Made by a program: the position numbers and the translations under genes
DNA from: Candidatus Aquicultor sp.
GTDB lineage: Bacteria > Actinomycetota > Aquicultoria > Aquicultorales > Aquicultoraceae
Length of the DNA stretch: 64,000 bases
Reading direction: 5' to 3'
Assembly (NCBI GenBank): GCA_036504445.1
Contig: DASXVE010000034.1
Span: forward strand, 62,001 to 126,000
Part shown: positions 46,464 through 56,059 of the stretch, piece by piece
How positions within the stretch are numbered: the stretch's first letter is position 1
How the letters are laid out: every line of letters begins with the position of its first letter
Notes under the pieces: model-generated
The model's input: the letters and a program-made list of their open reading frames with translations, nothing else
The model's database searches: none
Told to the model about the DNA's origin: nothing

Positions 46464-48605
46464 ACCTCCTTGCTTGACGAGGCCGTCGGTTGCAACTACT
46501 ATCGGCCGGTAAATCATACTGAACGGCGAATTTATAGGGAGGCTGTAGGTATACCGCCTGATTTCGTCGGTCGCAAACACATAATCCACTTGCTCTCGCG
46601 AGAGTATATCCATCAATTGTTCCGGTGTTCTTATCCCGACTTGGTTGATCCTACCGTTATCAAGCGGGCTTAACATAAGAATCGGCCGCTTATCAAGGTA
46701 GTATGTCCGGTTATCGACCACCATAGCTATCCGCTGGTCGGTGGGAATATAGGTGTTGATATAATTCTGCGCCTGATACAGCATGTTGCCCTTAAGAAAC
46801 TCCTCGTGGCTCCGCACCGCGAGCCCGATTGCCATCGCATCGCCCCTGGTGGCGTACAGTAAATTTACACTGGCAAGCACGCCGGCGATCAGAAGGATGG
46901 CTGTTGCCAGCTTAAGGTAGAGACGATTGCCGATAAACGTGTCGATGCCGGCCGCGATGACGGGAACCAATATAACGATGCCGGGCAGCGCATAATTTGC
47001 GGTTTGCGCGAGGAGCAGCGTCCAGGGGACAAGAAGCCCGAGGGCGACAATAACAGGGAGCAGAAGGGGCGCTGGGGCCTTGCGAAGGCGCAGCAGCGCA
47101 AACGGTATACATGCCGAAAACGCAACAAATGCGGGGCCGATGGTTTTTTGTGGTATATCGCGAAAGGTGAGATGCCAGAGCACGGCTAGATCGTCCGGCA
47201 GGTTGTTCGTCATCTGATTGGCTGAGCGGATGGTTGATTGAAAGAGGGTGGTTGCCGCAGGGTTCCAATCGCGTCCGCCGAATAGCTCCATAAATGTCGG
47301 GTATACCGGGTTTCCTGTATAAATATAATTTTTAATGAGCCAGGGGCCGACACCGATAAACGCCGCGAGCGCAAAGCCGACCGCCATCAAAGCGGCACGC
47401 ACAGCTTCGGAAGGGCCGCGACCGACCGAGAGTACGATCAGCGAGACGACCAGGAATCCCGAAGCAACCAGCATGAAAAACCCCGAGTATTTACTGCCGG
47501 CCGCAAACCCGAAGAAAGCTCCGGCGACGTATAGCCACATCATATTTTTAGTCTCGCGCCAGCCGACAAGCGCATAGACACCCGCAAAGGCAAAGAGCGC
47601 GAGAACCGTGTCGTTGTTGTTGAGCGTAATATTGTAGGCAAACGCGGATACGGTGCATAGCAGCATTACCGCCAGCACTGCCGTCCGGTACGAGAAGAAC
47701 CGCCGGGCAAACACAAAGACACCGAGCACCACCCAGCACGCGATAAAATAGGTCAAGAGCTGGGGAACCGTATCGTCTTTAATCAAAAGCCCGAGCATAA
47801 AGAGCATCTCACCGTTGAGGGGGTAGTTAGCGGGCAGGAAGTCCCTGATGTAATGGATTTGGTGAGCCAGTATATAGGCTTTCGGCACGGCAATGTGGTA
47901 CAGCAACGCGTCATACGTCCAAGTCGGCGTCCAGGCGGCCATAAAACCGAAACCAAGAAGGGCAACGATGATTAAAGCAAGCGGACTTGGTGCGGCAGAT
48001 AGTTTGATGGTATCGGCAAAGCGGCCCCTAAATTTGGAGAACGCTCGCACCGCGCCCAGGATAGCGAGAGTCGCAACTGCTATACGGGCCGGTTCCTTGT
48101 AAATAGCGCCGGCCATGCCGGCAATAAATACGAAGACCGCACATATGCCGAATCCGGCCGTGATGGATACGAATAGACGGTCGAGCCCGTCGATATCGAG
48201 GCAGAGCAGCTCAATAACTTTGTCGCCTACATAGTAAACAGCGGCAATGATGGCTGCAAAAAACGCCAGTTCTGCCAGGTTCGATGATACGTAGCTACTG
48301 AAATACTTGCCTTCTAAAGCGATTCCAAACGAGGCGATAATAATTACGGTATACGCCAGTGTTAGAAGCGCCGGCAACTCACGTAAACCGGCCCCGATGT
48401 GGCTGTAGCGACCGAGGAAGATATACCAGACGATTGCATAGAGAGCAAGACCGATAATAATAACCGCGCGGACGTCGATAGCGCTCAGCAGGGAAGCAAG
48501 TTGAATTGTTGGGGAGAAATAGCGCGCATAAATCCAAATTGCCCAACAGAGGGTCGCAAACGTCCCGATTCGTATCGCCAGGGGTTTTAGTTTCGTGCGT
48601 TCCAT
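46332..48605 (-). CDS. GT39/ArnT-like membrane glycosyltransferase
   Basis: 757 residues with about a dozen helices in the first 600 and an extracytoplasmic C-terminal domain. The region PTWTYDALLYHIAVPKAYI with its acidic loop, followed by ANYPLNGEMLF, is the pattern of PMT/GT39-type enzymes that use polyprenyl-phosphate sugars. The conserved C-terminus ends at RYHDFWLYKV; a further tail of about 28 residues (rich in Arg, Gln, Pro) is encoded opposite the end of the Wzy-like gene. It is the last gene of the minus-strand block 46.3-51.7 kb. Confidence 0.85.
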   Translation of the reverse strand: MERTKLKPLAIRIGTFATLCWAIWIYARYFSPTIQLASLLSAIDVRAVIIIGLALYAIVWYIFLGRYSHIGAGLRELPALLTLAYTVIIIASFGIALEGKYFSSYVSSNLAELAFFAAIIAAVYYVGDKVIELLCLDIDGLDRLFVSITAGFGICAVFVFIAGMAGAIYKEPARIAVATLAILGAVRAFSKFRGRFADTIKLSAAPSPLALIIVALLGFGFMAAWTPTWTYDALLYHIAVPKAYILAHQIHYIRDFLPANYPLNGEMLFMLGLLIKDDTVPQLLTYFIACWVVLGVFVFARRFFSYRTAVLAVMLLCTVSAFAYNITLNNNDTVLALFAFAGVYALVGWRETKNMMWLYVAGAFFGFAAGSKYSGFFMLVASGFLVVSLIVLSVGRGPSEAVRAALMAVGFALAAFIGVGPWLIKNYIYTGNPVYPTFMELFGGRDWNPAATTLFQSTIRSANQMTNNLPDDLAVLWHLTFRDIPQKTIGPAFVAFSACIPFALLRLRKAPAPLLLPVIVALGLLVPWTLLLAQTANYALPGIVILVPVIAAGIDTFIGNRLYLKLATAILLIAGVLASVNLLYATRGDAMAIGLAVRSHEEFLKGNMLYQAQNYINTYIPTDQRIAMVVDNRTYYLDKRPILMLSPLDNGRINQVGIRTPEQLMDILSREQVDYVFATDEIRRYTYSLPINSPFSMIYRPIVVATDGLVKQGGLQPVFRYHDFWLYKVAKQNSTQSNERARKRQPVPPNRGTGVKP

Positions 48606-48729
48606 GCGTGTTTTCCCGCCTCACTCATAATAGGTACGTGGTATTCATACCCAACGGTGGGTCGGGGTGAACGAAAGAATGGGCAAAGGCAAGAGGATTG
48701 GTTGCGCGGACGAGATTATTGCTTCGGCG

Positions 48730-50481
48730 CTATTGCTTGGCGAGTGGCACAAACAATTTATACAGCATGTTTACCGCTTGTTCGCGTGTAACCCCGAGTG
48801 TCGGCCGGAAATAGTTCGGCTCGTATGGCTCCATGAGCCCGCTGGAGAGGGCCAGAACAATGGAGTTTTTATCCCGCACGCCGGTTGCTATATCGGATAC
48901 CGGTGTGCTGGGCTGGATCGATTTTGCACTTGAAACATCAAACGCCTTGCATAAGATGGACGCCATATCGGCGCGGTTGACCGGATCGTTCGGCCGGAAG
49001 TAACCATCGGGGTTGCCCATCTTCAAGCCGTGCTCGTAGGCTGCCTCGATGTAGCCCCAATCGGCCCGCTCTTTGTTGATATCGCGGTAATAACCCTGAT
49101 ATGTCGCCAAGGGCGCCCAACCGCGACCCCGCGCAATCCAGGTGATAAGTTCAGCCCGGCTCGTATTGGCCCCTGCGCCAAACCAACCGTCTTTGCCTAA
49201 AACTATCCCGCGCTCGGTAAGCACGCTGATTGCTTTAAACGACCGGTGTGTCGGCGGGATATCAAAGAAACGGTACTTTTGATAGAACGCAAATTTGTCC
49301 GCATACGTTCTAAATGCCGGTACTTTTGTGATCGCATACAGCTTCTTGAGTAGATCGACGTGGATCTTATGGTATCCGTAGCTGGCACGATCTCCCTGCA
49401 GCAGCGAGTAATTCGACCAGTAACCCAAGTCGTATTGCTCTAAGTGATACTGGGCTTCACCAACGCCGGCGTTAAAGAGCTTTAGGACCTTTGTATTGCC
49501 GGTTGCCTCGTAGAAATTGTGCATGCTGTAGAGCGTAAATAAATAGCCGTTAAGAATGCGCAGCTTGTTTGTCGCGGCAACCTCAAGGTACCAATTGCCG
49601 TGGTTATCAATGTCGGTGACACCACCCTCGGTATAGGGCACCTTGAAAGAATTCAGTACGAGTTCGGCGGCTCTTAAATACTTCTTGTCGTCAGTAATCG
49701 TATACGTTTTACCGAGGACGTCCAGGATAAGCCCCTGCGCCATGCCCGACGCCCACGGAGCATCGAATTTATACTTATTAAACTCAAGGTCGAAATAGTA
49801 TTCCCAAATGTAATATTTGCCGACGCCTTTGTATTCTTTGACGATGGCGTTATCCAGGATAGCATCCGCTATAGCGACAACTTGCTTGTTGTCGCCCTGT
49901 GCGTATTTTTCCAGCGCAATATTGCAGGTTGTGACCGGGTTAAAGTGTACGCCGTAATTCGGGTAATAGACATAGGCAAGGTGCCCGCCCTCATATTGCC
50001 CGAGAATTTGCGCTTTACCCGACGCCGTATTGCCGGCAGCATAGTAGGCCGTTGTTTTTTCCAGGTCGCGCATGATCGCGCGTGCGCGCGTGCGCCCGGT
50101 AGCCGTGTTGGTGTTCAGCTGAGATAGTAGATCAAGGCTGAATATTACTTCCGAAGCCTCTTTTTTTCTGCCTTCACTCATGAGCTGTCTTACCAACGCC
50201 TGGGCTGATTTAACGCTTTCGGCGGGCTGTTTCGGTTGTTTTTCTCGCAGGCGATTCTGCAACGGTTTTGTCGGTGCGACTTTTGGGCTGGTCACGTCGG
50301 TGCTGGGCTCCGTTTGCGTTGCAAAGTTCGGTAGGGTCGGCGTATCGAAGTGCTGGGTCACGCTCGCTAATGAGCCGGGATAATAAAAATAAGCCCATAG
50401 CATAAGTGACATCCCGCACGCGATAATCGCTGTATGCGCTCTGTACCCGGACTTCCTCTTTACCTTATAGTAGTAAAGCAT
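48730..50481 (-). CDS. D-glucuronyl C5-epimerase domain protein with three SLH repeats
   Basis: 583 residues. N-terminal membrane anchor or signal (about 16-38), a Pro/Thr/Lys linker (40-90), then a helical (alpha/alpha) catalytic region of the D-glucuronyl C5-epimerase family: VYYPNYGVHFNPVTTCNIAL, ASGMAQGLILDVLGKTY, GGVTDIDNHGNWYLE and YHKIHVDLLKKLY. Three SLH repeats end the protein (about 410-583; SRAEL, NRADM, TREQA as the repeat cores). It should epimerise glucuronyl residues of a polymer at the cell surface, held by SLH binding. ATG 50481 has AAGGAAATT upstream; the frame to 50610 is not supported. Confidence 0.88.
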   Translation of the reverse strand: MLYYYKVKRKSGYRAHTAIIACGMSLMLWAYFYYPGSLASVTQHFDTPTLPNFATQTEPSTDVTSPKVAPTKPLQNRLREKQPKQPAESVKSAQALVRQLMSEGRKKEASEVIFSLDLLSQLNTNTATGRTRARAIMRDLEKTTAYYAAGNTASGKAQILGQYEGGHLAYVYYPNYGVHFNPVTTCNIALEKYAQGDNKQVVAIADAILDNAIVKEYKGVGKYYIWEYYFDLEFNKYKFDAPWASGMAQGLILDVLGKTYTITDDKKYLRAAELVLNSFKVPYTEGGVTDIDNHGNWYLEVAATNKLRILNGYLFTLYSMHNFYEATGNTKVLKLFNAGVGEAQYHLEQYDLGYWSNYSLLQGDRASYGYHKIHVDLLKKLYAITKVPAFRTYADKFAFYQKYRFFDIPPTHRSFKAISVLTERGIVLGKDGWFGAGANTSRAELITWIARGRGWAPLATYQGYYRDINKERADWGYIEAAYEHGLKMGNPDGYFRPNDPVNRADMASILCKAFDVSSAKSIQPSTPVSDIATGVRDKNSIVLALSSGLMEPYEPNYFRPTLGVTREQAVNMLYKLFVPLAKQ

Positions 50482-50679
50482 AATTTCCTTATAACATAAA
50501 AACCAAGGTTTGCCCTCATATTTCCCAAAAAGAGGGGGATTTATGCATCGGTTGCTTGATTGAACCATTTTGCTTCGAGTGGTGTATCTAGAGCCGTGAT
50601 GATGTTGCATAAGGGCACATTAATTATCCAATCCAATAATTGGAATTATATACCAATATCGGCACTCGGTCCAGGTAAC

Positions 50680-51663
50680 TTAATATGCGCCGTGTCGGAG
50701 GAGGACCTGGCGAATTGTAGCGAGGAATATTTTAGCGTCGAGGACAAGCGATTGATTCTCAACATATTCGATGTCTTTCATGAGGCGCTCGGTAAAGGTA
50801 AGGTTACCGCGCCCGTTGATTTGCGCAAGACCGGTAAGGCCGGGTTTAACATCCAGGCGCTTAAGAGTCATTGCATCCGACGTCTCAAGCTCTTCAGGCA
50901 CGAGCGGGCGAGGCCCGACCATGCTCATTTCTCCTTTGGCGATATTGATGAGCTGTGGCAGCTCATCCAGGCTGGTGGTTCGCAAGAACTTACCGAACGG
51001 AAACACCCGCGGGTCGTCTTTTATCTGGCACGCCTCATCTTCCTGCTCGTTTAACAGCTGCAGGCGGTCCACAATTTCATCCGCATCCGGGCTCATTGTG
51101 CGGAACTTAATCACGTTGATAATCCGTCCGTGCTGGCCTAGACGTTTTTGGTGGAAGAAGATCGGGCCGGGCGAGCCGACTTTTATTCCAAACGCAATAG
51201 CAAGCATAATCGGGGCGAGCAGCAGGAGACTGACCGTGCTGACGAGCATATCGACGATCCGTTTAACAGCCGGGTAAATCGCCCGGTCCCGCTGGCTGAC
51301 CGGTGCATAGTGGGCCCGCTGTTCGCCGATAACGCCACCGAACATGAGAAGCGCCAAGATCGGGATATATCCCAGCAGTTTAATATGTAGCGGGAAGGGA
51401 AGCACTGCGTGCACCCCAAATAGAGTCGTTAATCCCTTAAAAAGAAAATAGGCTACTATCCCGAACATCCAGCCGTCGGTTTTTGAGCGCCAACCCGCCC
51501 AGTAGCCGCAAAAAATTGCGGTCAGATAGTGGGCGATACTGATCAAGACAACGGCAACCCAAGCTTCCGGTGGCAATAGCGCCTTGTAGAGCAAGACAAA
51601 TGACCAGAAGAACAGGAAAGAAAAGATGCCTGATTCGATTATTGCACGGACTTTGTTAAGCAT
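50680..51663 (-). CDS. Undecaprenyl-phosphate sugar phosphotransferase (initiating enzyme)
   Basis: 327 residues. Four N-terminal membrane helices (about 10-115) precede a bacterial sugar transferase domain: RIVDMLVSTVSLLLLAPIM as the re-entrant helix, GSPGPIFFHQKRLGQ, VIKFRTM, TSLDELPQLINI and GPRPLVPEE. It loads a sugar phosphate on undecaprenyl phosphate to start a surface glycan, a role filled by wecA in the matching mycobacterial locus. GAGGTATAG precedes the ATG at 51663. Confidence 0.92.
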   Translation of the reverse strand: MLNKVRAIIESGIFSFLFFWSFVLLYKALLPPEAWVAVVLISIAHYLTAIFCGYWAGWRSKTDGWMFGIVAYFLFKGLTTLFGVHAVLPFPLHIKLLGYIPILALLMFGGVIGEQRAHYAPVSQRDRAIYPAVKRIVDMLVSTVSLLLLAPIMLAIAFGIKVGSPGPIFFHQKRLGQHGRIINVIKFRTMSPDADEIVDRLQLLNEQEDEACQIKDDPRVFPFGKFLRTTSLDELPQLINIAKGEMSMVGPRPLVPEELETSDAMTLKRLDVKPGLTGLAQINGRGNLTFTERLMKDIEYVENQSLVLDAKIFLATIRQVLLRHGAY

Positions 51664-51693
51664 TGCTATACCTCATAGGTGGCATTCTGTTAT

Positions 51694-51722
51694 AGTGTAA
51701 TAGGCTTTCTCTATCATATCAA
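51694..51722 (-). promoter_or_regulatory. Promoter for the minus-strand glycan block
   Basis: On the minus strand TTGATA (51717-51722), 17 bp, then TACACT (51694-51699), with the start codon of the sugar transferase 31 bp further on. It would drive the sugar transferase and perhaps the SLH epimerase and GT39 genes. Confidence 0.5.
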
Positions 51723-51910
51723 GTGAGCGACGACTCCGTTGCTACCGGGGGCTTGTTTCGAAACGAACTAACCTGGAAATCATTATATATGGAATTATGT
51801 GATATTTCTCCGGTATTTGAATAACCAACTAACGCGCCAAGCTTAACGAATTGAGTACCGGTTGGTTTTTGTGCTATTCTTGCGCTTAGGTCATTTTGGA
51901 GGATTGTGTT

Positions 51911-53248
51911 TTGTATAACGGTAGGCACACATCGGCTAATTCGGATATGTCAAAACTCCGGAAAACCGGATATATACGAGTATTTATCCTTTGGATGCTC
52001 TTAATAATACTTATTGTCGGCGCTGCGGGTTTCGTGTACGCGCGCTTTCTCGAAGAGCGTATACACGTTGGCAGCTTACTTAATGGATCTGATAGCGCGT
52101 ATAAGCATATCACTCCACGTGCGCAGGATTCCGACCCGATAACGTTTCTGCTTCTAGGCAGCGACAAGCGCTGGTCTATAAAAGAAGACCCCGGTCGTTC
52201 CGACACCATCATGGTGCTTCGCATCAACCCGCAAAAAAAAATCGCATATCTAATTTCGTTCCCGCGCGATTCACGGGTCGATATTCCGGGGCACGGTAAA
52301 AAGAAGATTAACGCCGCATACCAGTACGGCGGCCCCGATCTCATGATCCAGACGATACATCAGCTGACCGGCCTTGAAATCAACCACTTCGCGGTCGTTG
52401 ATTTTGACGGGTTCAAGGAAATCGTCAATGCGCTCGGCGGCATCGACATCAATGTCGAAAAAGATATTAAGGACCACTTCCAGGGAAGGGATATCTTCAT
52501 TCCGGCGGGCAGGCAACACCTCGAAGGGCAAACTGCACTTGATTATGTGCGCGTTCGCCACGTCGATGATGATTTCGGCCGCATGGGGCGCCAGCAGCAG
52601 TTTTTGAAGGGAATTATGGATAAAGTGCTGAGCTTAGGCGGAGTCCTCCGTATTCCCCAGCTTGCCAATATCGCATCGAATAATATCACAACCGATAACG
52701 GCTTGAGTCTTGGCGAGATGGCATCGTATGCCAACATGGTGCGTTCGGTCGGGCGCTCGAATCTCCACATGCTAACGCTTCCCGGTACATGTGAAATGAT
52801 CGGCGATGGCAGCTACGTTGTGCTCGATCAAGGTAAGATGGCCTGGATATTGGATCGCATAAACAACGATCTACCGCCTGAGCTTACCGCAGAAGAGAAG
52901 CAAATCCAAAATATCACGGTTGACGTGCAAAATGGCACGGGTACATCCGGTATGGCGAAGAAGATGGCTGATAAGCTCTCTGCAAACGGTTTTAAAGTCG
53001 GGCAAGTTGGCAACGCGGAGAATTTCAACTACTATAACACGCGCATCATCGCACCTGGGGAAATGGTCGATCTGGCCAAGACGGTTCAGACGCAGCTGGG
53101 GTTCGGGCGTGTGGTAATGCAGACTGCAACCGAGGGATCGTTCGTACCCAATATCACCGTTATCGTCGGTCGGGATTTTTCCAAGTACCAGGTCTCCGGC
53201 GCATCCGGGTCAGGTGGCAGCAGCGGTAGCGGCACTGCATCACAGTAG
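51911..53248 (+). CDS. LytR-CpsA-Psr (LCP) family wall polymer ligase with LytR_C domain
   Basis: Attaches lipid-linked polymers to peptidoglycan outside the membrane. A short cytoplasmic tail, one helix (about 22-45), then the LCP domain with LLLGSDKR, RSDTIMVLRI, SFPRDSRVDIPG (catalytic arginines) and VRVRHVDDDFGRMGRQQQ. The LytR_C domain follows (about 335-425; VDVQNGTGTSGMA), then a Gly/Ser tail. 445 aa from TTG 51911, which is 7 bp after GGAGGA; the TTG at 51896 overlaps that site and is less likely. Confidence 0.92.
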   Translation: MYNGRHTSANSDMSKLRKTGYIRVFILWMLLIILIVGAAGFVYARFLEERIHVGSLLNGSDSAYKHITPRAQDSDPITFLLLGSDKRWSIKEDPGRSDTIMVLRINPQKKIAYLISFPRDSRVDIPGHGKKKINAAYQYGGPDLMIQTIHQLTGLEINHFAVVDFDGFKEIVNALGGIDINVEKDIKDHFQGRDIFIPAGRQHLEGQTALDYVRVRHVDDDFGRMGRQQQFLKGIMDKVLSLGGVLRIPQLANIASNNITTDNGLSLGEMASYANMVRSVGRSNLHMLTLPGTCEMIGDGSYVVLDQGKMAWILDRINNDLPPELTAEEKQIQNITVDVQNGTGTSGMAKKMADKLSANGFKVGQVGNAENFNYYNTRIIAPGEMVDLAKTVQTQLGFGRVVMQTATEGSFVPNITVIVGRDFSKYQVSGASGSGGSSGSGTASQ

Positions 53249-53317
53249 TGGTCACGATGCACCGCTGTTACTCTACAGTGTATAATTAATCTACTCGTCA
53301 AATAAGAGCCGTAGCTA

Positions 53318-54304
53318 TTACGGAGTGCAATAGCTTGAATATGTTGCCGCAAGCCTCTCGGCAACCGAAATGTAGTCGTGATACTTCACAACCCAGTCGC
53401 GGCTTGCCGTGCCGATTTCCTCACACAAGCGCGGGTCGCCCAGTAAGCGTTCAACCTTGGCGACGATTTCATCGGCCCGTTTTGCTTGAACGAGCGGCGG
53501 CGCTTCGGCATACCAACTCTGGTACTCAAAATCACTCACCACAGGGCGTGCGCACGCCATAGCTTCCATTTCGGACATCCCCATAATACCGAGCTCGAAT
53601 TGCCCAACGATCACCTGGTAGCGGGGGATAAGGGTAGCGATTTCGCTGTGCGATACCGGCGGGATAAAGTTCACGAAGCTTTTATCTTTAAATCGTGCCA
53701 GGTCCGGCCCCCACGCGAACGCATCGATTTCGATCTTGGGATTGCGCTCTTTGAGCTTCTCAAGCGCCTCAAATGCTACGTCGATTCCTTTCACCGGGTC
53801 AATACGGCTAATGAGGAGCACTTTGCCGTGGGTCCCGTCAAACCCTTTGGGCTCAAACAGCTCGGTCTGAATGGGATTCGGTAAAAACATGGCGTCACCG
53901 CGCACGGTATCGGCATGCACCTTTAAATCCGGCGTTGAGTAAAACACACGGTCCGCTCGATTGAGACACGTGGTAGTTACGTTCTTGAAGGCAGGGCGAT
54001 AGAGATTCTTGCGGATATCGGTGCCGTGGCAATGCAGCCAGTACCGGTAGTTGCCGAGTATCCCCAAGACGCCAAAATACGCATAGTGAATGTGTACTAT
54101 GTCATACTCCTCTTTTAGTATTTGTTTCTTTAAAGACCGCGCATCCGCGATGCGGTTAGTTACGACACGAAGCTTACCGAGTTTTCCGGATATGTTCACG
54201 CCGGTGTACGGTTGGTATAGCTGGGCGTCAACCCCGACTTTTTGCAGCCCTTTTACCAGGCCGTCAGGAACGTTTGCCACGTTGTTTACATGTAATACCT
54301 TCAT
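53318..54304 (-). CDS. GT4 family glycosyltransferase
   Basis: 328-residue cytoplasmic GT-B enzyme. The N-terminus MKVLHVNNVANVPDGLVKGL and the donor half with LLISRIDPVKGIDVAFEAL, then MGMSEMEAMACARPVV place it in glycosyltransferase family 4. ATG 54304 follows GGAGAG at good spacing. The gene is convergent with the LCP gene and divergent from the SLH amidase. Donor and acceptor sugars are unknown. Confidence 0.88.
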   Translation of the reverse strand: MKVLHVNNVANVPDGLVKGLQKVGVDAQLYQPYTGVNISGKLGKLRVVTNRIADARSLKKQILKEEYDIVHIHYAYFGVLGILGNYRYWLHCHGTDIRKNLYRPAFKNVTTTCLNRADRVFYSTPDLKVHADTVRGDAMFLPNPIQTELFEPKGFDGTHGKVLLISRIDPVKGIDVAFEALEKLKERNPKIEIDAFAWGPDLARFKDKSFVNFIPPVSHSEIATLIPRYQVIVGQFELGIMGMSEMEAMACARPVVSDFEYQSWYAEAPPLVQAKRADEIVAKVERLLGDPRLCEEIGTASRDWVVKYHDYISVAERLAATYSSYCTP

Positions 54305-54560
54305 TATTTTACTCTCCAATGGTGCCGCTATGGCGGCAACAGATTTTTTTGGCTATCGGGTACTTAATATAAAACACTCGTTCCCGGTTGGCAATGCAAG
54401 CTCTTAGTGGTACACTAATGCGAGATTACTTAGTCCGCTTAGCCTGCCTATGTTCTAGATAGTTAAGAGAGACTCACTTAGGGTAATAATAGAGCGGCAC
54501 ACAAACCCAGCAACCTAAAGAATTTCCAGAATCTGCCGATATTTAGTTCATAGTAGCGTT

Positions 54561-54589
54561 TTTACGTAAGCTTGTAAAAATAATTATAG
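54561..54589 (+). promoter_or_regulatory. Candidate promoter of the SLH amidase gene
   Basis: TTTACG (54561-54566), 17 bp, TTATAG (54584-54589). A TTTTTAC/GTAAAAA inverted repeat starts in the -35 box. The rest of 54305-54560 is a divergent intergenic region in which I see no gene. Confidence 0.45.
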
Positions 54590-54613
54590 TCCGATCGTAC
54601 CAGGGGGTTTATT

Positions 54614-55915
54614 ATGGCAAGACGAGGACTATTGGTAGTAACTCTCACGTTGATTATTAGCCTCGTGCTAACTCTTCCCGCATACGCTTCGTTCAGCGAC
54701 GTTAAAGATTCGAAGCTCACAGCGATCATAAACGATCTTTCGTCCAAATCAATTATTTCGGGTTTTGGCGATGGCACGTTTCGTCCCACAAAGCCGGTAA
54801 CCAGGGCGCAAATGGCGAAACTCGTAGCCCTTGCTAAGGAATATCCGCTGGCTTCCGCCGTCGCTAATAGTTGCACTTTTAAGGACGTAACTTCCAAGCA
54901 CTGGGCTGTAAGCTACATCAAGGCAAGCGCCGCTGAAGGTATCGTAAAAGGGTATACGGACGGCACATTCCGGCCGAACGCCCAGATTTCCAGGGGAGAG
55001 CTGGCCCGGATGCTTAGGCGAGCGGGCGAAACCCAAGCCATAACCCCGGCAAGTGCGACATATAAAGATGTATCCGCCAAATACTGGGCGTATAGTGATA
55101 TTGAAACGGTCGTTCATTACGGTATTATGGGCGGCTATCGCGGCGGTACATTTAAGCCGGCGCAACCCGCAACCCGTGCTGAAGTGGCGCGGGCGATCTA
55201 CAATTTACTCAACGCAAAAATCGCACCGACCGAACCTACACAACCTACAACGCCTGCGGACCCTACTACCCAGCCTATTACACCGCCAACTCAGTCCGAT
55301 CAGGGGTCGACCGAGCCGACGACGCCGATAACAGCTGCTAACGATGGCAAGATTATTATTGCGATAGATCCAGGCCACGGTGGGTACGACTCGGGCGCGG
55401 TTGCAGCGAGCACCGGGCTGAAAGAAAAAGAAATCAACCTTGCTGTTGCGCTGAGGGTTCGCGATTTGCTGGTCGCAAAAGGTTATCAAGTGGTGTTGAC
55501 CAGGTCGACGGATACCTATATCGGTTTGTCCGAGCGGGCCGCATGCGCCAATAATGCTTTAGCGGACTTGTTTATAAGCATTCATCATAATTCCAACGCA
55601 ACTGAAACTGCGATGGGGACGGCTGTCTATAGTTTCCCCGGCTCACAGCAGGGTGCGGTCCTGGCCAAAATGATCCAGCAGGAGCTCGTCAAAGAGTTCG
55701 GCTGGGCCGGCGTTGCCGGTAAAGACGACGGGCAGCTAACGGCTAACTTCGCAGTACTTCGCCAGACCGTAATGACGGCGTCCCTCTGCGAGTCCGCATA
55801 TATGAGCAACCCGAGCGAAGCCGCACTGCTCATGACAAATGAGTTCCGGCAGAAAGAAGCCCAGGGCATTAGCGACGGCATCGCAAAATATGTTGATACG
55901 TATTTGAACAAATAA
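54614..55915 (+). CDS. N-acetylmuramoyl-L-alanine amidase with three N-terminal SLH repeats
   Basis: Peptidoglycan hydrolase of the Amidase_3 family. Signal peptide (about 1-25, ending PAYA), three SLH repeats (26-200; cores TRAQM, SRGEL, TRAEV), a Thr/Pro/Gln linker (205-240), then the zinc amidase: IDPGHGGYDSGA, KEKEINL, SIHHNSN and CESAYMSN supply the zinc ligands and catalytic glutamate. 433 aa. SLH repeats would hold the enzyme on the wall polymer. AGGGGG precedes the ATG. Confidence 0.93.
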   Translation: MARRGLLVVTLTLIISLVLTLPAYASFSDVKDSKLTAIINDLSSKSIISGFGDGTFRPTKPVTRAQMAKLVALAKEYPLASAVANSCTFKDVTSKHWAVSYIKASAAEGIVKGYTDGTFRPNAQISRGELARMLRRAGETQAITPASATYKDVSAKYWAYSDIETVVHYGIMGGYRGGTFKPAQPATRAEVARAIYNLLNAKIAPTEPTQPTTPADPTTQPITPPTQSDQGSTEPTTPITAANDGKIIIAIDPGHGGYDSGAVAASTGLKEKEINLAVALRVRDLLVAKGYQVVLTRSTDTYIGLSERAACANNALADLFISIHHNSNATETAMGTAVYSFPGSQQGAVLAKMIQQELVKEFGWAGVAGKDDGQLTANFAVLRQTVMTASLCESAYMSNPSEAALLMTNEFRQKEAQGISDGIAKYVDTYLNK

Positions 55916-55925
55916 ATTGAGAGCA

Positions 55926-55955
55926 TACAAAAGGAGCATGCGTGCCCCTTTTGTA
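55926..55955 (+). terminator. Hairpin after the SLH amidase gene
   Basis: TACAAAAGG (55926-55934) pairs with CCTTTTGTA (55947-55955); inside, GCA and TGC extend the stem. It lies 10 bp after the stop codon. There is no separate T-run other than that in the stem. Confidence 0.55.
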
Positions 55956-56059
55956 CATTACAGCTCCAAAGCCGGTTTCACTCGCAAGACACACTATTCA
56001 ATCTAACGTTTTGTATTATAATAATGAAAAGATGTAATGCCGCAGTGAAAGGAACTATA

